Notes: generated by a model from the letters alone, not told the origin. A DNA stretch of 64,000 nucleotides from Hathewaya massiliensis (GCF_902143515.1 NZ_CABFVD010000002.1:291088-355087); one strand, 5' to 3'; numbered from the stretch's first letter, positions 43,857 to 53,916 are shown. Made by a program: numbers and translations.

Positions 43857-44773
43857 TTTTTAAAATTAGATTTTAAAAATTCTTCGTAAGATAAGGCATT
43901 TTTTATATCCACATTTTCAACTTGGACACTGTCTCCATAATCTATAAGTTTATAATCTAAATTGATAAAAAATTTTTTCTCGTTAACTAATACTTCAGTG
44001 GTAGTCTTATACTCTTTAAGTAGCTTTTTATTTTTATCTATGTATAAGCTTACCTTCATTTTATCTATATATACATTACTAATTATATTGTTAATAGATT
44101 GTTCAAGTTCCTTTTGGGTTTTATCTTTTAAAGTATCCCTATTATCAAGAGAAAGTTTTTTATCGTTTAAAGTTTCACTTTCATTTATTATATTTTCCAT
44201 AAACAAGTCTTTTACATCACCCATATTTATTTCTATAAATTTATCATATAAAATTTTTATTTCGTTACGGTTTAGTTCTAAATTTAAAACCTTCATATCT
44301 TTATGATTTTCTAGTTTAATCTTCTTTTTTGAAGATAGGTCACAAATGTATTTTTCAAAGTTTTTAAAAGATTTGTAGGCAAGACTTTTATTAAAAGCTA
44401 CCAAACGAAGATTTATACTCGATGTTGTATTAGGACAATAAATATAATTATCAAAGTTTTGAAGTTTTATAAAGTCCTTATCTTTTGTGGAATAAATAAT
44501 GACTTCTTCATTCATATCCTTTATTTTAACTTTAGAATCTATAATACTGTTACTTTCATTTAAGTCATTAGTAACATTTAAAGATAATTTTATTGGGTTA
44601 TTATTCCGGGCATCTTTAATTGAAAATTTATAATCAGCCTTGTATTTGCTGAGCTTATTGTTGTTTATAAGAGAATTAGCTAATACTTTTGAATTAGATT
44701 TACCTAAAGTCAATCCTGCTAATATTCCAACAGAAACTACTCCTGTTATGAGGAATGTGAAAGCTTTTTTCAT
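43853..44773 (-). CDS. Secreted or membrane-anchored protein of unknown function
   Basis: 306 residues with an N-terminal hydrophobic segment (AFTFLITGVVSVGILAGLTL, about 4-23). No lipobox. The rest is charged, Lys/Asn-rich, with alternating strand-like passages (IIDSKVKIKDMNEEVIIYST, VYIDKMKVSLYIDKNKKLLK) that look like a beta-rich fold of lipoprotein-localisation type, but I cannot assign it. SD aggagg (good) precedes the ATG. Monocistronic. Confidence 0.6.
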   Translation of the reverse strand: MKKAFTFLITGVVSVGILAGLTLGKSNSKVLANSLINNNKLSKYKADYKFSIKDARNNNPIKLSLNVTNDLNESNSIIDSKVKIKDMNEEVIIYSTKDKDFIKLQNFDNYIYCPNTTSSINLRLVAFNKSLAYKSFKNFEKYICDLSSKKKIKLENHKDMKVLNLELNRNEIKILYDKFIEINMGDVKDLFMENIINESETLNDKKLSLDNRDTLKDKTQKELEQSINNIISNVYIDKMKVSLYIDKNKKLLKEYKTTTEVLVNEKKFFINLDYKLIDYGDSVQVENVDIKNALSYEEFLKSNFKN

Positions 44774-45237
44774 GAGAATATCCTCCTAAGTATAATAATA
44801 CTTATAATAGACTAATATATGTTTGTATTATATAATTATATATTTTATAGAGTTTAGTATAAAAGTATGGTGTATTACTATTTTAATATAACCTTACGAC
44901 AAATCATAAGGTAGGCCTGTAAAATACTAAATGAATCTAGACAGTTTTAATATAACATTATAATATGGTATAAGCAATACAAATACAGTGTTTAAAGTAG
45001 TATAAAACTTAAGTTAATTTAGTATTATAGATAATAAGATAAATATTTGATATAATAAATATGTTAATTTTTAAATATATATAATTTTTACTGTAAAGAA
45101 TACGATAAATATTAAATACAATAATAAAATATGTAATTTGTGATTATGGAAGATATTAGATAAAATATTATTTAATAAAAAATTACAAACTTTGATTAGT
45201 GACCAATACAATAGTAGATCAGAAAGAAGGGTGAAGT
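44774..45237. other. Gene-free AT-rich spacer upstream of glnS
   Basis: No ORF, no T-box core (AGGGTGG..CCGCG absent) and no riboswitch seen. It should hold the divergent promoters of glnS and of the reverse-strand gene. Confidence 0.5.
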
Positions 45238-46896
45238 ATGGAGAACGTGACTAGTTCATCTAATTTTATTAAGAACATAGTAAAAGAAGATTTAGCATCA
45301 GGAAAACATAAGGATATATTAACAAGGTTTCCTCCAGAACCAAATGGATATTTACATATAGGTCATGCGAAATCTATTGTTTTAAATTTTGAACTTGCAA
45401 AAGAATTTAATGGTAAGACAAATTTAAGATTTGATGATACAAATCCAATTAAAGAGGATACAGAATATGTAGAGGCTATAAAAGAGGATGTAAAATGGCT
45501 TGGTTATCAATGGAATGAATTACATTTTGCCTCTAACTATTTTGATACAATGTATGAAAAGGCAATTATTTTAATTAAAAAGGGAAAGGCATATGTATGT
45601 GACCTTACACCAGAAGAAATAAAAGAATATAGAGGTACTTTAACCCAGCCTGGAAAAGAGAGTCCTTATAGAAATAGAAGTATAGAAGAAAATCTAGATT
45701 TATTTGAAAGAATGGCTAAAGGTGAATTTGAAGATGGCTCAAAGGTATTAAGAGCTAAAATAGATATGTCCTCTCCAAATATAAATATGAGAGATCCTAT
45801 AATATATAGAATAGCACATGCTGAGCATCACAATACAGGAAATAAGTGGTGTATATATCCAATGTATGATTATGCACATCCACTAGAAGATGCTATAGAA
45901 GGAATAACTCATTCTATATGTTCCCTTGAATTTGAAGATCATAGACCACTTTATGATTGGGTAGTTAGAGAATGTGAAATGGAAAAAGTGCCACAACAAA
46001 TAGAATTTGCAAGATTGAATATGACAAATACCGTAATGAGTAAGAGAAAACTAAAATTATTAGTAGATAACAATATAGTAGATGGTTGGGATGATCCACG
46101 TATGCCTACTATATCAGGATTAAGAAGGAAAGGCTATACTCCTGAATCCATTAAAAATTTCTGCAGAGAAATAGGGGTTGCTAAAAATAATAGTATAGTT
46201 GATTCTCAAATGCTTGAGCACTTCATAAGAGAAGATTTAAACTCAAAAGCGCCAAGAACTATGGCTGTTTTAAAACCTTTAAAGGTAGTTATAACAAACT
46301 ATCCTGAGGATGAAGTGGAAATGTTAGAACTTGAAAATAATCCAGATGATGAGTCTATGGGCAAAAGACTAGTTCCATTTTCAAGAGAAATATTTATAGA
46401 GGAAGAGGACTTTATGGAAGAACCTCCTAAAAAGTACTTTAGATTATTTAAAGGTAACGAAGTAAGACTAAAAGGTGCATACTTTATAAAATGTAATGAT
46501 TTTATAAAAGATGAAAATGGAAAAGTTATAGAAATTCATTGTACCTATGATCCAGAGACAAAAAGTGGAACCGGATTTACAGGAAGAAAAGTTAAGGGAA
46601 CAATTCATTGGGTAAATGCAAAAGATGCAGTTCCAGCAGAATTTAGATTATATGAGCCATTAATTTTAGATGAAGAAAAAGAGGGGGATAATTTCCTAGA
46701 AGCTATAAATCCAAACTCCCTACAAATATTAAATGGATATATTGAAGAGAATATGAAAGATGTTAAGCCGGGAGACAAATTCCAATTCTTTAGACATGGA
46801 TACTTTAATGTAGATCCTAAAAATTCTAAAGAAGATAAAGTTGTGTTTAACAGAATAGTTTCTCTAAAGAGTTCATTTAAAATAGATAATAAATAA
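45238..46896 (+). CDS. glnS: Glutamine-tRNA ligase
   Basis: 552 residues. Class I synthetase with the HIGH motif in [20 protein letters not shown] (residues about 34-53) and the KMSKS-equivalent MSKRK (VMSKRKL, near 264-270). It has the GlnRS-specific anticodon-binding C-terminal beta-barrels (ending [15 protein letters not shown]). It charges tRNA-Gln directly, an alternative to the Glu-tRNA(Gln) amidotransferase route that many Firmicutes use. SD aagaaggg. Monocistronic with a strong terminator. Confidence 0.96.
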   Translation: MENVTSSSNFIKNIVKEDLASGKHKDILTRFPPEPNGYLHIGHAKSIVLNFELAKEFNGKTNLRFDDTNPIKEDTEYVEAIKEDVKWLGYQWNELHFASNYFDTMYEKAIILIKKGKAYVCDLTPEEIKEYRGTLTQPGKESPYRNRSIEENLDLFERMAKGEFEDGSKVLRAKIDMSSPNINMRDPIIYRIAHAEHHNTGNKWCIYPMYDYAHPLEDAIEGITHSICSLEFEDHRPLYDWVVRECEMEKVPQQIEFARLNMTNTVMSKRKLKLLVDNNIVDGWDDPRMPTISGLRRKGYTPESIKNFCREIGVAKNNSIVDSQMLEHFIREDLNSKAPRTMAVLKPLKVVITNYPEDEVEMLELENNPDDESMGKRLVPFSREIFIEEEDFMEEPPKKYFRLFKGNEVRLKGAYFIKCNDFIKDENGKVIEIHCTYDPETKSGTGFTGRKVKGTIHWVNAKDAVPAEFRLYEPLILDEEKEGDNFLEAINPNSLQILNGYIEENMKDVKPGDKFQFFRHGYFNVDPKNSKEDKVVFNRIVSLKSSFKIDNK

Positions 46897-46918
46897 TTAG
46901 TGATTACTATAAAATTAG

Positions 46919-46962
46919 GATTTAAAGTAGTACTTATTTAGTACTACTTTAAATCATTTTAT
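46919..46962 (+). terminator. Terminator of glnS
   Basis: A perfect 16-bp stem GATTTAAAGTAGTACT / AGTACTACTTTAAATC with a TATTT loop, followed by ATTTTATT. Confidence 0.92.
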
Positions 46963-47220
46963 TAGATAATCGTAGTTACTAATTTGTAAACCTTTATATG
47001 TATATAAGAGTTATAATATATATATACAAAAGAAATAAGTAAGGAAGAGATATTCCATATTTTAAGTTGTGGTAACTATAATATATGTATATGAAATATC
47101 ATAAATGTAAATTTATTAAAAATACTGTATTTAGTTATTGAAAAACATATATTTTTTAAGTAATATTAATAAGGAAAGTTAACTTAAAAGTTAAGAACTA
47201 CTGGAATAGGAGATGAAAGC

Positions 47221-48243
47221 ATGGCAAGGCAAACAAGAAGGCAGCAGATGATTCAAAAGAAAAGAAAAAAAAGGAAGGCATTAATAGTTGTAACTTCACT
47301 TATTGCTGTATTACTAGTATCTGCAGTGGTAGCCTTTGGGTACATATGGAACAAACTGAATTCTGTAAAGAAACAAGAAATAAACAATGTAGAAATTACA
47401 GAAGAAGGCAAAAAAATAAAGGAAAAGCATAAAGATAAAAACATTACTAATATAGCTTTATTTGGACTTGATAGTAGAGAAGTAGATGGAAAAGATGATC
47501 CAAGATCTGACTCTATAATGGTTGTAACTATAGATAAAGAGAGAAATAAAATAAAGATATCCTCAATTATAAGAGATACTTATGTAGATATAAAAGGAAG
47601 AGGCATGGATAAGATAAATCATGCATATCACTTTGGAGGGCCAGAGCTTGCAGTAGGAACTATAAATAAAAACTTTGGACTAGCTATTGAGGACTTTGCA
47701 TCTATAAATTTTTATGGACTAAGAAAAGTAATTGATACTATTGGTGGTATAGAAACAAATATTACTAGTGAAGAATTAAAATACATAAACGGATACATAA
47801 GAGATATAGCCAAAATAGAAAAAATAGAACCAACTCCAGTGACTAAAACAGGAAAACAAACTTTAAATGGATTACAAGCAGTAGCATATTGTAGAATAAG
47901 ATATACATCAGGTGGAGACGAAAGAAGAGCTGAGAGACAAAGATATGTACTTTCTCAAATGCTCAAAAAAGCTCAAAAGATTAGTCCTACAAAATATGCA
48001 GGATTAATAACAGAGATGCTTCCAAATGTGAAAACATCCTTAAGTTCTTCTGAAATATTAAGTTTAGGTATGGATGTTATGAAATTAGATATAGGAAATT
48101 TAGAACAGCAACAATTCCCATTAAAAGGTAAATGCGAAGGAAAAAAGATTAATAATATTTATTATAATATATGTGATTTAGATGAGGCTAAAAATGATAT
48201 CCAAAAGTATATTTATGAAGATATAAAACCAAAGTCTAACTAA
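47221..48243 (+). CDS. LytR-CpsA-Psr (LCP) family protein
   Basis: 340 residues. A short basic cytoplasmic tail (ARQTRRQQMIQKKRKKRK) is followed by one membrane helix (about 20-42) and an extracellular LCP domain: NIALFGLDSRE, RSDSIMVVTID, ISSIIRDTYVDI, MDKINHAYHFGGPELAVGTI, and the C-terminal GLQAVAYCRIRY...ERRAERQRYVL. LCP enzymes attach wall teichoic acid or other polymers to peptidoglycan. SD ataggaga. Its 3' end is 27 nt from the FMN riboswitch. Confidence 0.92.
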   Translation: MARQTRRQQMIQKKRKKRKALIVVTSLIAVLLVSAVVAFGYIWNKLNSVKKQEINNVEITEEGKKIKEKHKDKNITNIALFGLDSREVDGKDDPRSDSIMVVTIDKERNKIKISSIIRDTYVDIKGRGMDKINHAYHFGGPELAVGTINKNFGLAIEDFASINFYGLRKVIDTIGGIETNITSEELKYINGYIRDIAKIEKIEPTPVTKTGKQTLNGLQAVAYCRIRYTSGGDERRAERQRYVLSQMLKKAQKISPTKYAGLITEMLPNVKTSLSSSEILSLGMDVMKLDIGNLEQQQFPLKGKCEGKKINNIYYNICDLDEAKNDIQKYIYEDIKPKSN

Positions 48244-48269
48244 ATTTAAAAACTAAATATAAAATATTA

Positions 48270-48377
48270 CTTCAGGGTGGTGTGAAATTCCCAACCGGCG
48301 GTATAGCCCGCGAGCCAAATTATTTGGCAGATTCGGTGAAACTCCGAGGCCGACAGTAAAGTCTGGATGGAAGAAGG
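48270..48377 (+). ncRNA. FMN riboswitch (RFN element)
   Basis: All core blocks are present: CTTCAGGGTGGTGTGAAATT, CCCAACCGGCGGTATAGCCC, GCGAGCC, the GATTCGGTGAAACTCCGAGG block, CCGACAGTAAAGTCTGGATG and GAAGAAGG closing P1. It controls the rib operon beginning 270 nt downstream, probably through the terminator at 48515. Confidence 0.97.
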
Positions 48378-48514
48378 AAATAGAATTATGTTTATAATCT
48401 TATTTAATAAACAGAAAATTAACTTATGCAAATTTTTATTGTAAATTTACAATAATTAATTTAAATGAGTTTTGTTGCGAAGTTTATGATTAGGTGAACA
48501 TAAGATTTTAATAT

Positions 48515-48553
48515 GCTAAAAAGCCCTGAATTTGATTCAGGGCTTTTTTAGCA
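48515..48553 (+). terminator. Regulated terminator of the rib leader
   Basis: GCTAAAAAGCCCTGAA pairs with TTCAGGGCTTTTTTAGC around TTTGA. T-run included. It lies between the FMN aptamer and ribD, the usual position for FMN-dependent attenuation. Confidence 0.88.
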
Positions 48554-48648
48554 TTTAAATAAAAGTCTGTGATAGAGAGAAATGTCAACAAAATCTTTGA
48601 TAAAGGCAAATAAAAATAAGTAGATTTATTGGAATGGGGAGTGAAGCT

Positions 48649-49767
48649 TTGAAGGGAGAAAGCAATAAAAAAAGTAAGGATGAATTTTATATGGAAAGGG
48701 TCATAGCTTTAGCGAATAAAGGAAGGGGATGTACAAATCCTAATCCTTTAGTTGGGGCTATCATAGTGAAAAATAATAAAATTTTAGGAAAAGGCTACCA
48801 TAAGTATTATGGAAGTTATCATGCTGAAATAGAAGCTTTTAAAGATGCAGAACTTAAAGGAGAGGATGTAGAGGGAGCTACTTTGTATGTTAATTTAGAG
48901 CCATGTTCTCATTATGGTAAAACCCCTCCTTGTGCAAAGGCTATTATAGAGAAAAAAATAAAAAAAGTGGTTGTAGGTATAAAAGATCCTAACCCTATAG
49001 TTAGTGGAAGAGGAATAAGGTTTCTAGAGGAAAATGGAATAGAAGTAAAGGTGGGAGTTTTAGGAGATAGGTGTACTGAACTAAATAAAATATTTGTAAA
49101 ACATATAACTACAGGACTTCCTTATGTGATTTTAAAATGGGCTATGACCTTAGATGGCAAAATAGCAACAAGTAATGGGGATTCAAAGTGGATAACAGGG
49201 GAAGACAGTAGAACTTATGTGCATAAATTAAGGAGTTCAGTTTCAGGCATAATGGTAGGAGTAAATACGGTTATAAAAGATGATCCATCATTAAATGTAA
49301 GACTTTGTAGTGGAAAGAGCCCAATTCCTATAATTCTAGATACACATTGTAGAATTCCGCTACATAGTAAGGTTTTAAATGGTGAGGTAAAACCCATAAT
49401 TTATACCTCTGAAAAGGCTGAAAGTGATAAGGTAAGCGTTTTACAAGCTATGGGAGTCGATGTAATTGTAGGACCTATTAAAAATGGCAAAATGGATACA
49501 GAATTTTTAATGAAAAGTCTAGGAAGTATGAATATAAATAGCATATTGATTGAAGGGGGTGGTGAGGTTGCATATTCCTTCCTAGAAGGTAAGTTAGTAG
49601 ATGAAGTTCTTGCATTTATTTCACCTAAAATAATAGGTGGGATTAATAGTAAAACACCAGTAGGAGGAGGTGGGATAGAGTTTATAAAGGACTGCATAAA
49701 CTTAGAAAGTTTAAAGATAAGAAAGTTTGAAAAAGATATTCTTATTAGAGGAAAAATTCAAAAGTAG
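48649..49767 (+). CDS. ribD: Bifunctional diaminohydroxyphosphoribosylaminopyrimidine deaminase/uracil reductase
   Basis: About 372 residues from TTG 48649 (SD GGGGAG, 8-9 nt spacing). ATG 48634, 15 nt earlier, has no SD. N-terminal deaminase domain with zinc ligands in HAEIEAFKDA and EPCSHYGKTPPCAKAI. C-terminal reductase domain from about 150, with MTLDGKIAT, TGEDSRTYVHKLRS and ILIEGGGEVAYSF. It performs steps 2 and 3 of riboflavin synthesis. First gene of the FMN-riboswitch-controlled rib operon. Confidence 0.95.
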   Translation: MKGESNKKSKDEFYMERVIALANKGRGCTNPNPLVGAIIVKNNKILGKGYHKYYGSYHAEIEAFKDAELKGEDVEGATLYVNLEPCSHYGKTPPCAKAIIEKKIKKVVVGIKDPNPIVSGRGIRFLEENGIEVKVGVLGDRCTELNKIFVKHITTGLPYVILKWAMTLDGKIATSNGDSKWITGEDSRTYVHKLRSSVSGIMVGVNTVIKDDPSLNVRLCSGKSPIPIILDTHCRIPLHSKVLNGEVKPIIYTSEKAESDKVSVLQAMGVDVIVGPIKNGKMDTEFLMKSLGSMNINSILIEGGGEVAYSFLEGKLVDEVLAFISPKIIGGINSKTPVGGGGIEFIKDCINLESLKIRKFEKDILIRGKIQK

Positions 49768-49893
49768 GAGACTTAAGACAAATCTAAAAAATATATCTTA
49801 ATATATATTTAAAAATTTAGTTTTAAATAGGGGTTTTAAATATATATCAAGATAAATAAAAACAAATAAAAATAAATAAAAGAAGGGGAGAAT

Positions 49894-50541
49894 ATGTTTA
49901 CAGGAATAGTAGAAGAGGTGGGAGAAGTTTGTGCAATTAATAAGGGGGGAAAGAGTTGTTCCTTAAAGATAAAAGCTAAAAAGATTTTAGAAGATATGGA
50001 AATAGGACATAGTATTTGCACTAATGGGGTGTGCCTTACGGTAACTTCTTTTCATAGGGGACAGTTTACCTTAGACGTAACTCCAGAGACAATGGAGAGG
50101 ACAAATTTAAAGGAACTTTCCATAGGAGACTTAGTAAATCTTGAGAGGGCTTTGAGTTTAAATTCTAGGTTAGGTGGACATATAGTTTTAGGACATGTTG
50201 ATGGTATTGGAATTATAGAAAGTATGAGAAAGGAAGAAAACGGATTATTTATAAAAATTAAAGTTCCGTCTAATATTTTAAAATATGTAGTGGAAAAAGG
50301 TTCAATTACTATAGATGGCATAAGTCTAACTGTAGTAAGTCTAGATAATAAATCCTTTACTGTATGTATAATACCTCATACAAAAGAAGAGACAACTTTA
50401 ATTCATAAGAAAACTGGAGATAGTATCAATTTAGAATCAGATATTATGGCTAAATATATTGAGAAAATTTTATTAAAGGAACCTAAGGAAGAAGAGTCAG
50501 AAGTTAATTTAGATTTTTTAAGTAAGTATGGCTTTATATGA
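49894..50541 (+). CDS. ribE: Riboflavin synthase alpha chain
   Basis: 215 residues with two lumazine-binding repeats. Repeat 1 begins MFTGIVEEVGEV and includes SICTNGVCLTV; repeat 2 begins at GGHIVLGHVDGIG and includes GSITIDGISLTVV. It makes riboflavin from two lumazine molecules. SD aaggggag. It lies 126 nt after ribD, an unusually wide gap for this operon. C-terminus is slightly extended (EPKEEESEVNLDFLSKYGF). Confidence 0.96.
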   Translation: MFTGIVEEVGEVCAINKGGKSCSLKIKAKKILEDMEIGHSICTNGVCLTVTSFHRGQFTLDVTPETMERTNLKELSIGDLVNLERALSLNSRLGGHIVLGHVDGIGIIESMRKEENGLFIKIKVPSNILKYVVEKGSITIDGISLTVVSLDNKSFTVCIIPHTKEETTLIHKKTGDSINLESDIMAKYIEKILLKEPKEEESEVNLDFLSKYGFI

Positions 50542-50655
50542 TGACTATTGTATATAGTACTCCTATCTTTTAGTGGTGGGATAAAATAGTGGTCACGTAA
50601 CTAAATATTAATTTAAGCATTGGATATTGAACCTAGAAATAATTTAAAACAACTT

Positions 50656-50711
50656 AAAAGGGGGTGTACTTTAGCTATAAGTTTATAGAACTTTTAGCTA
50701 AAGATTTAAAT
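50656..50711 (+). promoter_or_regulatory. Hairpin bridging a distant SD and the ribBA start
   Basis: SD AAAAGGGGG (50656-50664) lies 47 nt before ATG 50712. CTTTAGCT (50669-50676) pairs with AGCTAAAG (50696-50703), 8 bp, plus weaker inner pairs. Folding leaves about 12 nt between SD and ATG. Compared with the elements at 23493 and 28672, two stem positions change on both strands (outer pair U-G/A-U/C-G; sixth pair U-A/U-A/C-G). Confidence 0.6.
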
Positions 50712-51914
50712 ATGTTTAATACTATTGAAGAGGCGATACAAGATATTAAAGAGGGAAAAATGGTTGTTATAATAGATGATGAAAATAGAGAAAATGAGGG
50801 AGATATAGTTGTAGCAGCTGAAAAACTGACTTCAGAACATATTAATTTTATGGTGAAAAATGCAAGAGGGTTAGTTTGTATGCCTATGAGCCAATATTAT
50901 ATAGAAAAACTAAAATTAGAACCTATGGTATATAAAAATACGGATAATCATGAAACAGCTTTTACAGTATCTATAGATTATAGAGAAACTACTACAGGAA
51001 TTTCAGCTTTTGAAAGGGCTCTAACAGTACAAAAAGTTTTACAAAACAATATAACACCAGAGGATTTTAGAAGACCAGGACATATGTTTCCACTTAAAGC
51101 TAGAGAGGGTGGCGTGCTAGTTAGACAAGGACACACAGAGGCAGCGGTAGATCTTGCAAGAATGGCAGGATTGAAAGAAGCAGGGGTTATATGTGAAATT
51201 ATGAATGAAGATGGAACCATGGCAAGAACTCCAGAGTTAAAAAAGTTTGTAAAAGAACATGGTTTAAAAATAATTACCATAGAAGATTTAATAAAATATA
51301 GAATAAAAAATGAAAAAATTATAGAAGCAGCTTCACAGGCAGAACTTCCTACAAAATATGGTGATTTTAAAATTGTAGCTTATGTAAATAAAATTAATGG
51401 AGAACATCATATAGCTTTAGTTAAAGGTGAGGTTAAGGGAGAAGAGCCTATATTGGTTAGAGTTCATTCTGAATGTTTAACAGGAGATGTATTTGGTTCT
51501 TTAAGATGTGACTGCGGAGAGCAACTATCAAAAGCTATGGAAGCAATAGAGAGGGAAGGAAGAGGGATTATTTTATATATGAGACAAGAAGGGAGAGGCA
51601 TAGGGCTTGTAAACAAAGTAAAAGCTTATAAACTTCAAGACAAGGGTATGGATACCGTAGAGGCAAACTTAGCCTTAGGATTTCCAGAAGATTTAAGAGA
51701 TTATGGCATAAGTGCACAAATTTTAAAAGACCTTGGGGTTAAAAATATAAAACTTATGACTAATAATCCTAAAAAAATAAGTGGCATAGAAGAGTATGGA
51801 GTTAAGGCGGTAGAAAGAGTTCCAATTGAGATGAATCAAAATGAAAAAAATATTTATTATTTAAAAACTAAAAAAGAAAAAATGGGTCATTTATTACATT
51901 TAGAAGCAAAATAA
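50712..51914 (+). CDS. ribBA: Bifunctional DHBP synthase/GTP cyclohydrolase II
   Basis: 400 residues from ATG 50712, which gives the family start [16 protein letters not shown]. The 16 extra upstream codons (from GTG 50664) fall inside the SD and the leader hairpin and are probably not translated. DHBP synthase domain (about 1-200) with [13 protein letters not shown] and [13 protein letters not shown] cyclohydrolase II domain with zinc site [15 protein letters not shown] and [16 protein letters not shown]. It supplies both riboflavin precursors. Rib operon. Confidence 0.96.
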   Translation: MFNTIEEAIQDIKEGKMVVIIDDENRENEGDIVVAAEKLTSEHINFMVKNARGLVCMPMSQYYIEKLKLEPMVYKNTDNHETAFTVSIDYRETTTGISAFERALTVQKVLQNNITPEDFRRPGHMFPLKAREGGVLVRQGHTEAAVDLARMAGLKEAGVICEIMNEDGTMARTPELKKFVKEHGLKIITIEDLIKYRIKNEKIIEAASQAELPTKYGDFKIVAYVNKINGEHHIALVKGEVKGEEPILVRVHSECLTGDVFGSLRCDCGEQLSKAMEAIEREGRGIILYMRQEGRGIGLVNKVKAYKLQDKGMDTVEANLALGFPEDLRDYGISAQILKDLGVKNIKLMTNNPKKISGIEEYGVKAVERVPIEMNQNEKNIYYLKTKKEKMGHLLHLEAK

Positions 51915-51968
51915 ATAGGTTTTTTGTTTTAGTATAGATTTAAAATCTTAAAAAATGGGGGTATTAAT

Positions 51969-52433
51969 ATGATATATGAAGGAAAATTAACTGGACAAGG
52001 CTTGAGGTTTGCTATAGTAATTAGCAGATTTAATGAGTTTATAGGAGGAAAATTATTATCTGGATCTTTAGATGCTTTAAGTAGACATGGAGTTGAGCAA
52101 GAAAACATAGATATTGCATGGGTGCCAGGGGCTTTTGAAATTCCACTTATAGCTAAAAAGCTTGCAAAGAGTAAAAAGTATGATGGGGTTATATGCCTAG
52201 GAGCAGTAATTAGAGGTGCAACAACACATTTTGAATATGTAAGTTCAGAGGTATCAAAAGGAATTTCTAAAGTTAGCTTAGATGAAGAAGTTCCAGTAAT
52301 ATTTGGAGTATTAACTACAGAAAATATTGAACAAGCTATAGAAAGAGCTGGAACTAAGGCAGGAAACAAAGGATACGAAGCTGCTGTAACAGCTATTGAG
52401 ATGGCAAATTTAATAAAAGATAACAATCTATAA
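51969..52433 (+). CDS. ribH: 6,7-Dimethyl-8-ribityllumazine synthase
   Basis: 154 residues: the [20 protein letters not shown] stretch, [18 protein letters not shown], and the active-site [19 protein letters not shown] with the catalytic His, then [16 protein letters not shown]. It joins DHBP and the pyrimidine to make lumazine in an icosahedral shell. SD tgggggt lies 7 nt before the ATG. Last canonical gene of the rib operon, 54 nt after ribBA. Confidence 0.97.
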   Translation: MIYEGKLTGQGLRFAIVISRFNEFIGGKLLSGSLDALSRHGVEQENIDIAWVPGAFEIPLIAKKLAKSKKYDGVICLGAVIRGATTHFEYVSSEVSKGISKVSLDEEVPVIFGVLTTENIEQAIERAGTKAGNKGYEAAVTAIEMANLIKDNNL

Positions 52434-52484
52434 TAAGATTTTATTTAAGATAAATGGAAACAATATTATCAGAGGGGTGATAAT

Positions 52485-52646
52485 ATGAAGAACTCAAATG
52501 AAAAATTCAGTAATATGAAGAAGGTAGGGAATTTTACAAAAAATGCAGTAGAATCCTTTGAAAATAATATTATTAACCAAACTAATTATCTAGAAAAAGT
52601 AAAAAAAGAAGAGGAAAAGTCTAAAGATAATAATATATATTCTTAA
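52485..52646 (+). CDS. Small hypothetical protein (53 residues)
   Basis: Starts MKNSNEKFSNMKKVGNFTKN and ends in a charged EKVKKEEEKSKDNNIYS. SD agaggggtg lies 5-6 nt before ATG 52485, and the gene begins 51 nt after ribH, so it may be a last member of the rib transcript. Helical, hydrophilic, no cysteine or membrane segment. The function is unknown. Could be a sporulation-related small protein, but nothing shows it. Confidence 0.55.
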   Translation: MKNSNEKFSNMKKVGNFTKNAVESFENNIINQTNYLEKVKKEEEKSKDNNIYS

Positions 52647-52653
52647 TATAAAC

Positions 52654-52885
52654 AGAGTTTTTGCCTTTAGAGAGAGTTTTTACTCTCTCTAAAACTTATT
52701 AACAGAGTTCTTACGGGGTTCACTCCTTAGAAGTTGTTATCCTTTAGGTGAAATCCTTATGCAGGGATGTTGTGGCTCTTTTCTCTTACTTTGAAGAAAA
52801 GCAGAGAGTCCCAATCTTCGATTTGCTAGGAAGTGCTTTCATAGAATGCCATGGAAGTATTAAAGGGGATAGTCATGGATAAGAA
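52654..52885 (+). repeat. Degenerate composite intergenic repeat
   Basis: Contains two AACAGAGTT-type blocks, a TTTAGAGAGAGT/ACTCTCTCTAAA hairpin (52668-52695), CAGGGATGTTGTGG, CTTTTCTCTT...AAGAAAAG and GATAGTCATGGATAAG. Blocks recur at 17537, 28517, 57786 and reversed at 37600-37945. The GC-content is locally raised. It ends near a terminator and could be a structured RNA or decayed element. Confidence 0.5.
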
Positions 52886-52890
52886 ATCAT

Positions 52891-52934
52891 ATAACTTAGG
52901 ATGAGATGTGAAAATATCCTAAGTTATTTTTTAT
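52891..52934 (+). terminator. Terminator closing the repeat region
   Basis: ATAACTTAGGAT (52891-52902) pairs with ATCCTAAGTTAT (52916-52927), followed by T6ATT. It lies 245 nt after the last ORF, so it may end a long 3' UTR or a separate small transcript. Confidence 0.85.
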
Positions 52935-53125
52935 TAAATTTTAAAACTTTATAAATATACAAGGAGCCAACTTTATCTTATGTATTAAGATTATTGTAAT
53001 AAAGTAAAATTTTATTCAGACCGAAATTTCTGTTATGATATTTATATAAGGCTGTTTACATGAAAATATTAATATAGAAGTTAATTCATCTTAGTAAAAT
53101 AGACTAATAGTTAAGAGGGGGATTT

Positions 53126-53842
53126 ATGGAATTTGATTATACATATAGCAAGGGTATAGCTAAGGTAAAAGTAGAGTTTAGAGAGAGGAAAACACTTAAA
53201 TTAAGTATAAAAGATTCTGATACCATAGAAGTGGTTTCTCCAAAATTTTTAAAGGATGAACAGAAGATAAGAGAAGTAATTGATGAAAAACGTATATGGA
53301 TTGAAAAGCAGTTAGATTTTTATAAAGAAAACTTAGAAGAATATATAAATAGAGAATATAAAACTGGGGAGAAATTTTTGTATCTTGGGGATGAGTACTC
53401 TTTAATTGTGGAAAAGAATCCGAAGCTCTGCAGGGTAGAGGTGGATAATAAAAATAAAAAGCTCTATGTTACAAGTCCAAACATTGAAGGTGAGTATATA
53501 AAAAGGTTACTTGTGAATTTTTATAAGGAGCAAACTACTAAAGAAGTTCGACAAGCAATAAAGAAATTTCAGACCTATTTTTCAATGAAGCCTATAGAAG
53601 TTGTAGTGAAGGATCAAAAGAGTAGATGGGGGAGTTGCACATATAAAAATAAAATCCTATTTAATTTTAGAATATCTATGGCAGATCGTGAAGTAATAGA
53701 ATATGTGGTGATTCATGAGATGTGTCATATGGTACATAAAAATCATTCAAAGGACTTTTGGGATTTAGTTAAGCATATAATGCCAGACTATAAATCTAAG
53801 GATTCTTGGCTTAAAAAGAATGGACTTAAGATGAATATATAA
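53126..53842 (+). CDS. YgjP-like (DUF45) metallopeptidase-family protein
   Basis: 238 residues. The zinc-protease type motif VIHEMCHMVHKNHSKDFW (HExxH with downstream H) is near residues 202-219, preceded by KSRWGSCTYKNKILFNFRIS, the DUF45 hallmark. The M48/SprT-like fold is inferred to be cytosolic. The biological role is not known. SD gaggggg lies before the ATG. Its 3' end (TGGACTTAAGATGAATATAT plus AA) is duplicated 74 bp downstream. Confidence 0.88.
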   Translation: MEFDYTYSKGIAKVKVEFRERKTLKLSIKDSDTIEVVSPKFLKDEQKIREVIDEKRIWIEKQLDFYKENLEEYINREYKTGEKFLYLGDEYSLIVEKNPKLCRVEVDNKNKKLYVTSPNIEGEYIKRLLVNFYKEQTTKEVRQAIKKFQTYFSMKPIEVVVKDQKSRWGSCTYKNKILFNFRISMADREVIEYVVIHEMCHMVHKNHSKDFWDLVKHIMPDYKSKDSWLKKNGLKMNI

Positions 53843-53916
53843 GTATATATAAGACCTTTGGCAATGAATATGAAGGTAAGTAGTTTAAAGAAAATGGACT
53901 TAAGATGAATATATAA
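53821..53916 (+). repeat. Duplicated 3' end of the YgjP-like gene
   Basis: TGGACTTAAGATGAATATAT(AA) occurs at 53821-53842 and again at 53895-53916. The second copy would encode FKENGLKMNI and a stop, mirroring the gene's C-terminus LKKNGLKMNI. A relic of a small tandem duplication or of slipped recombination. Confidence 0.8.

Noticed and set aside
44774-45237. T-box upstream of glnS
   Set aside because: The core T-box sequence is absent on the plus strand.
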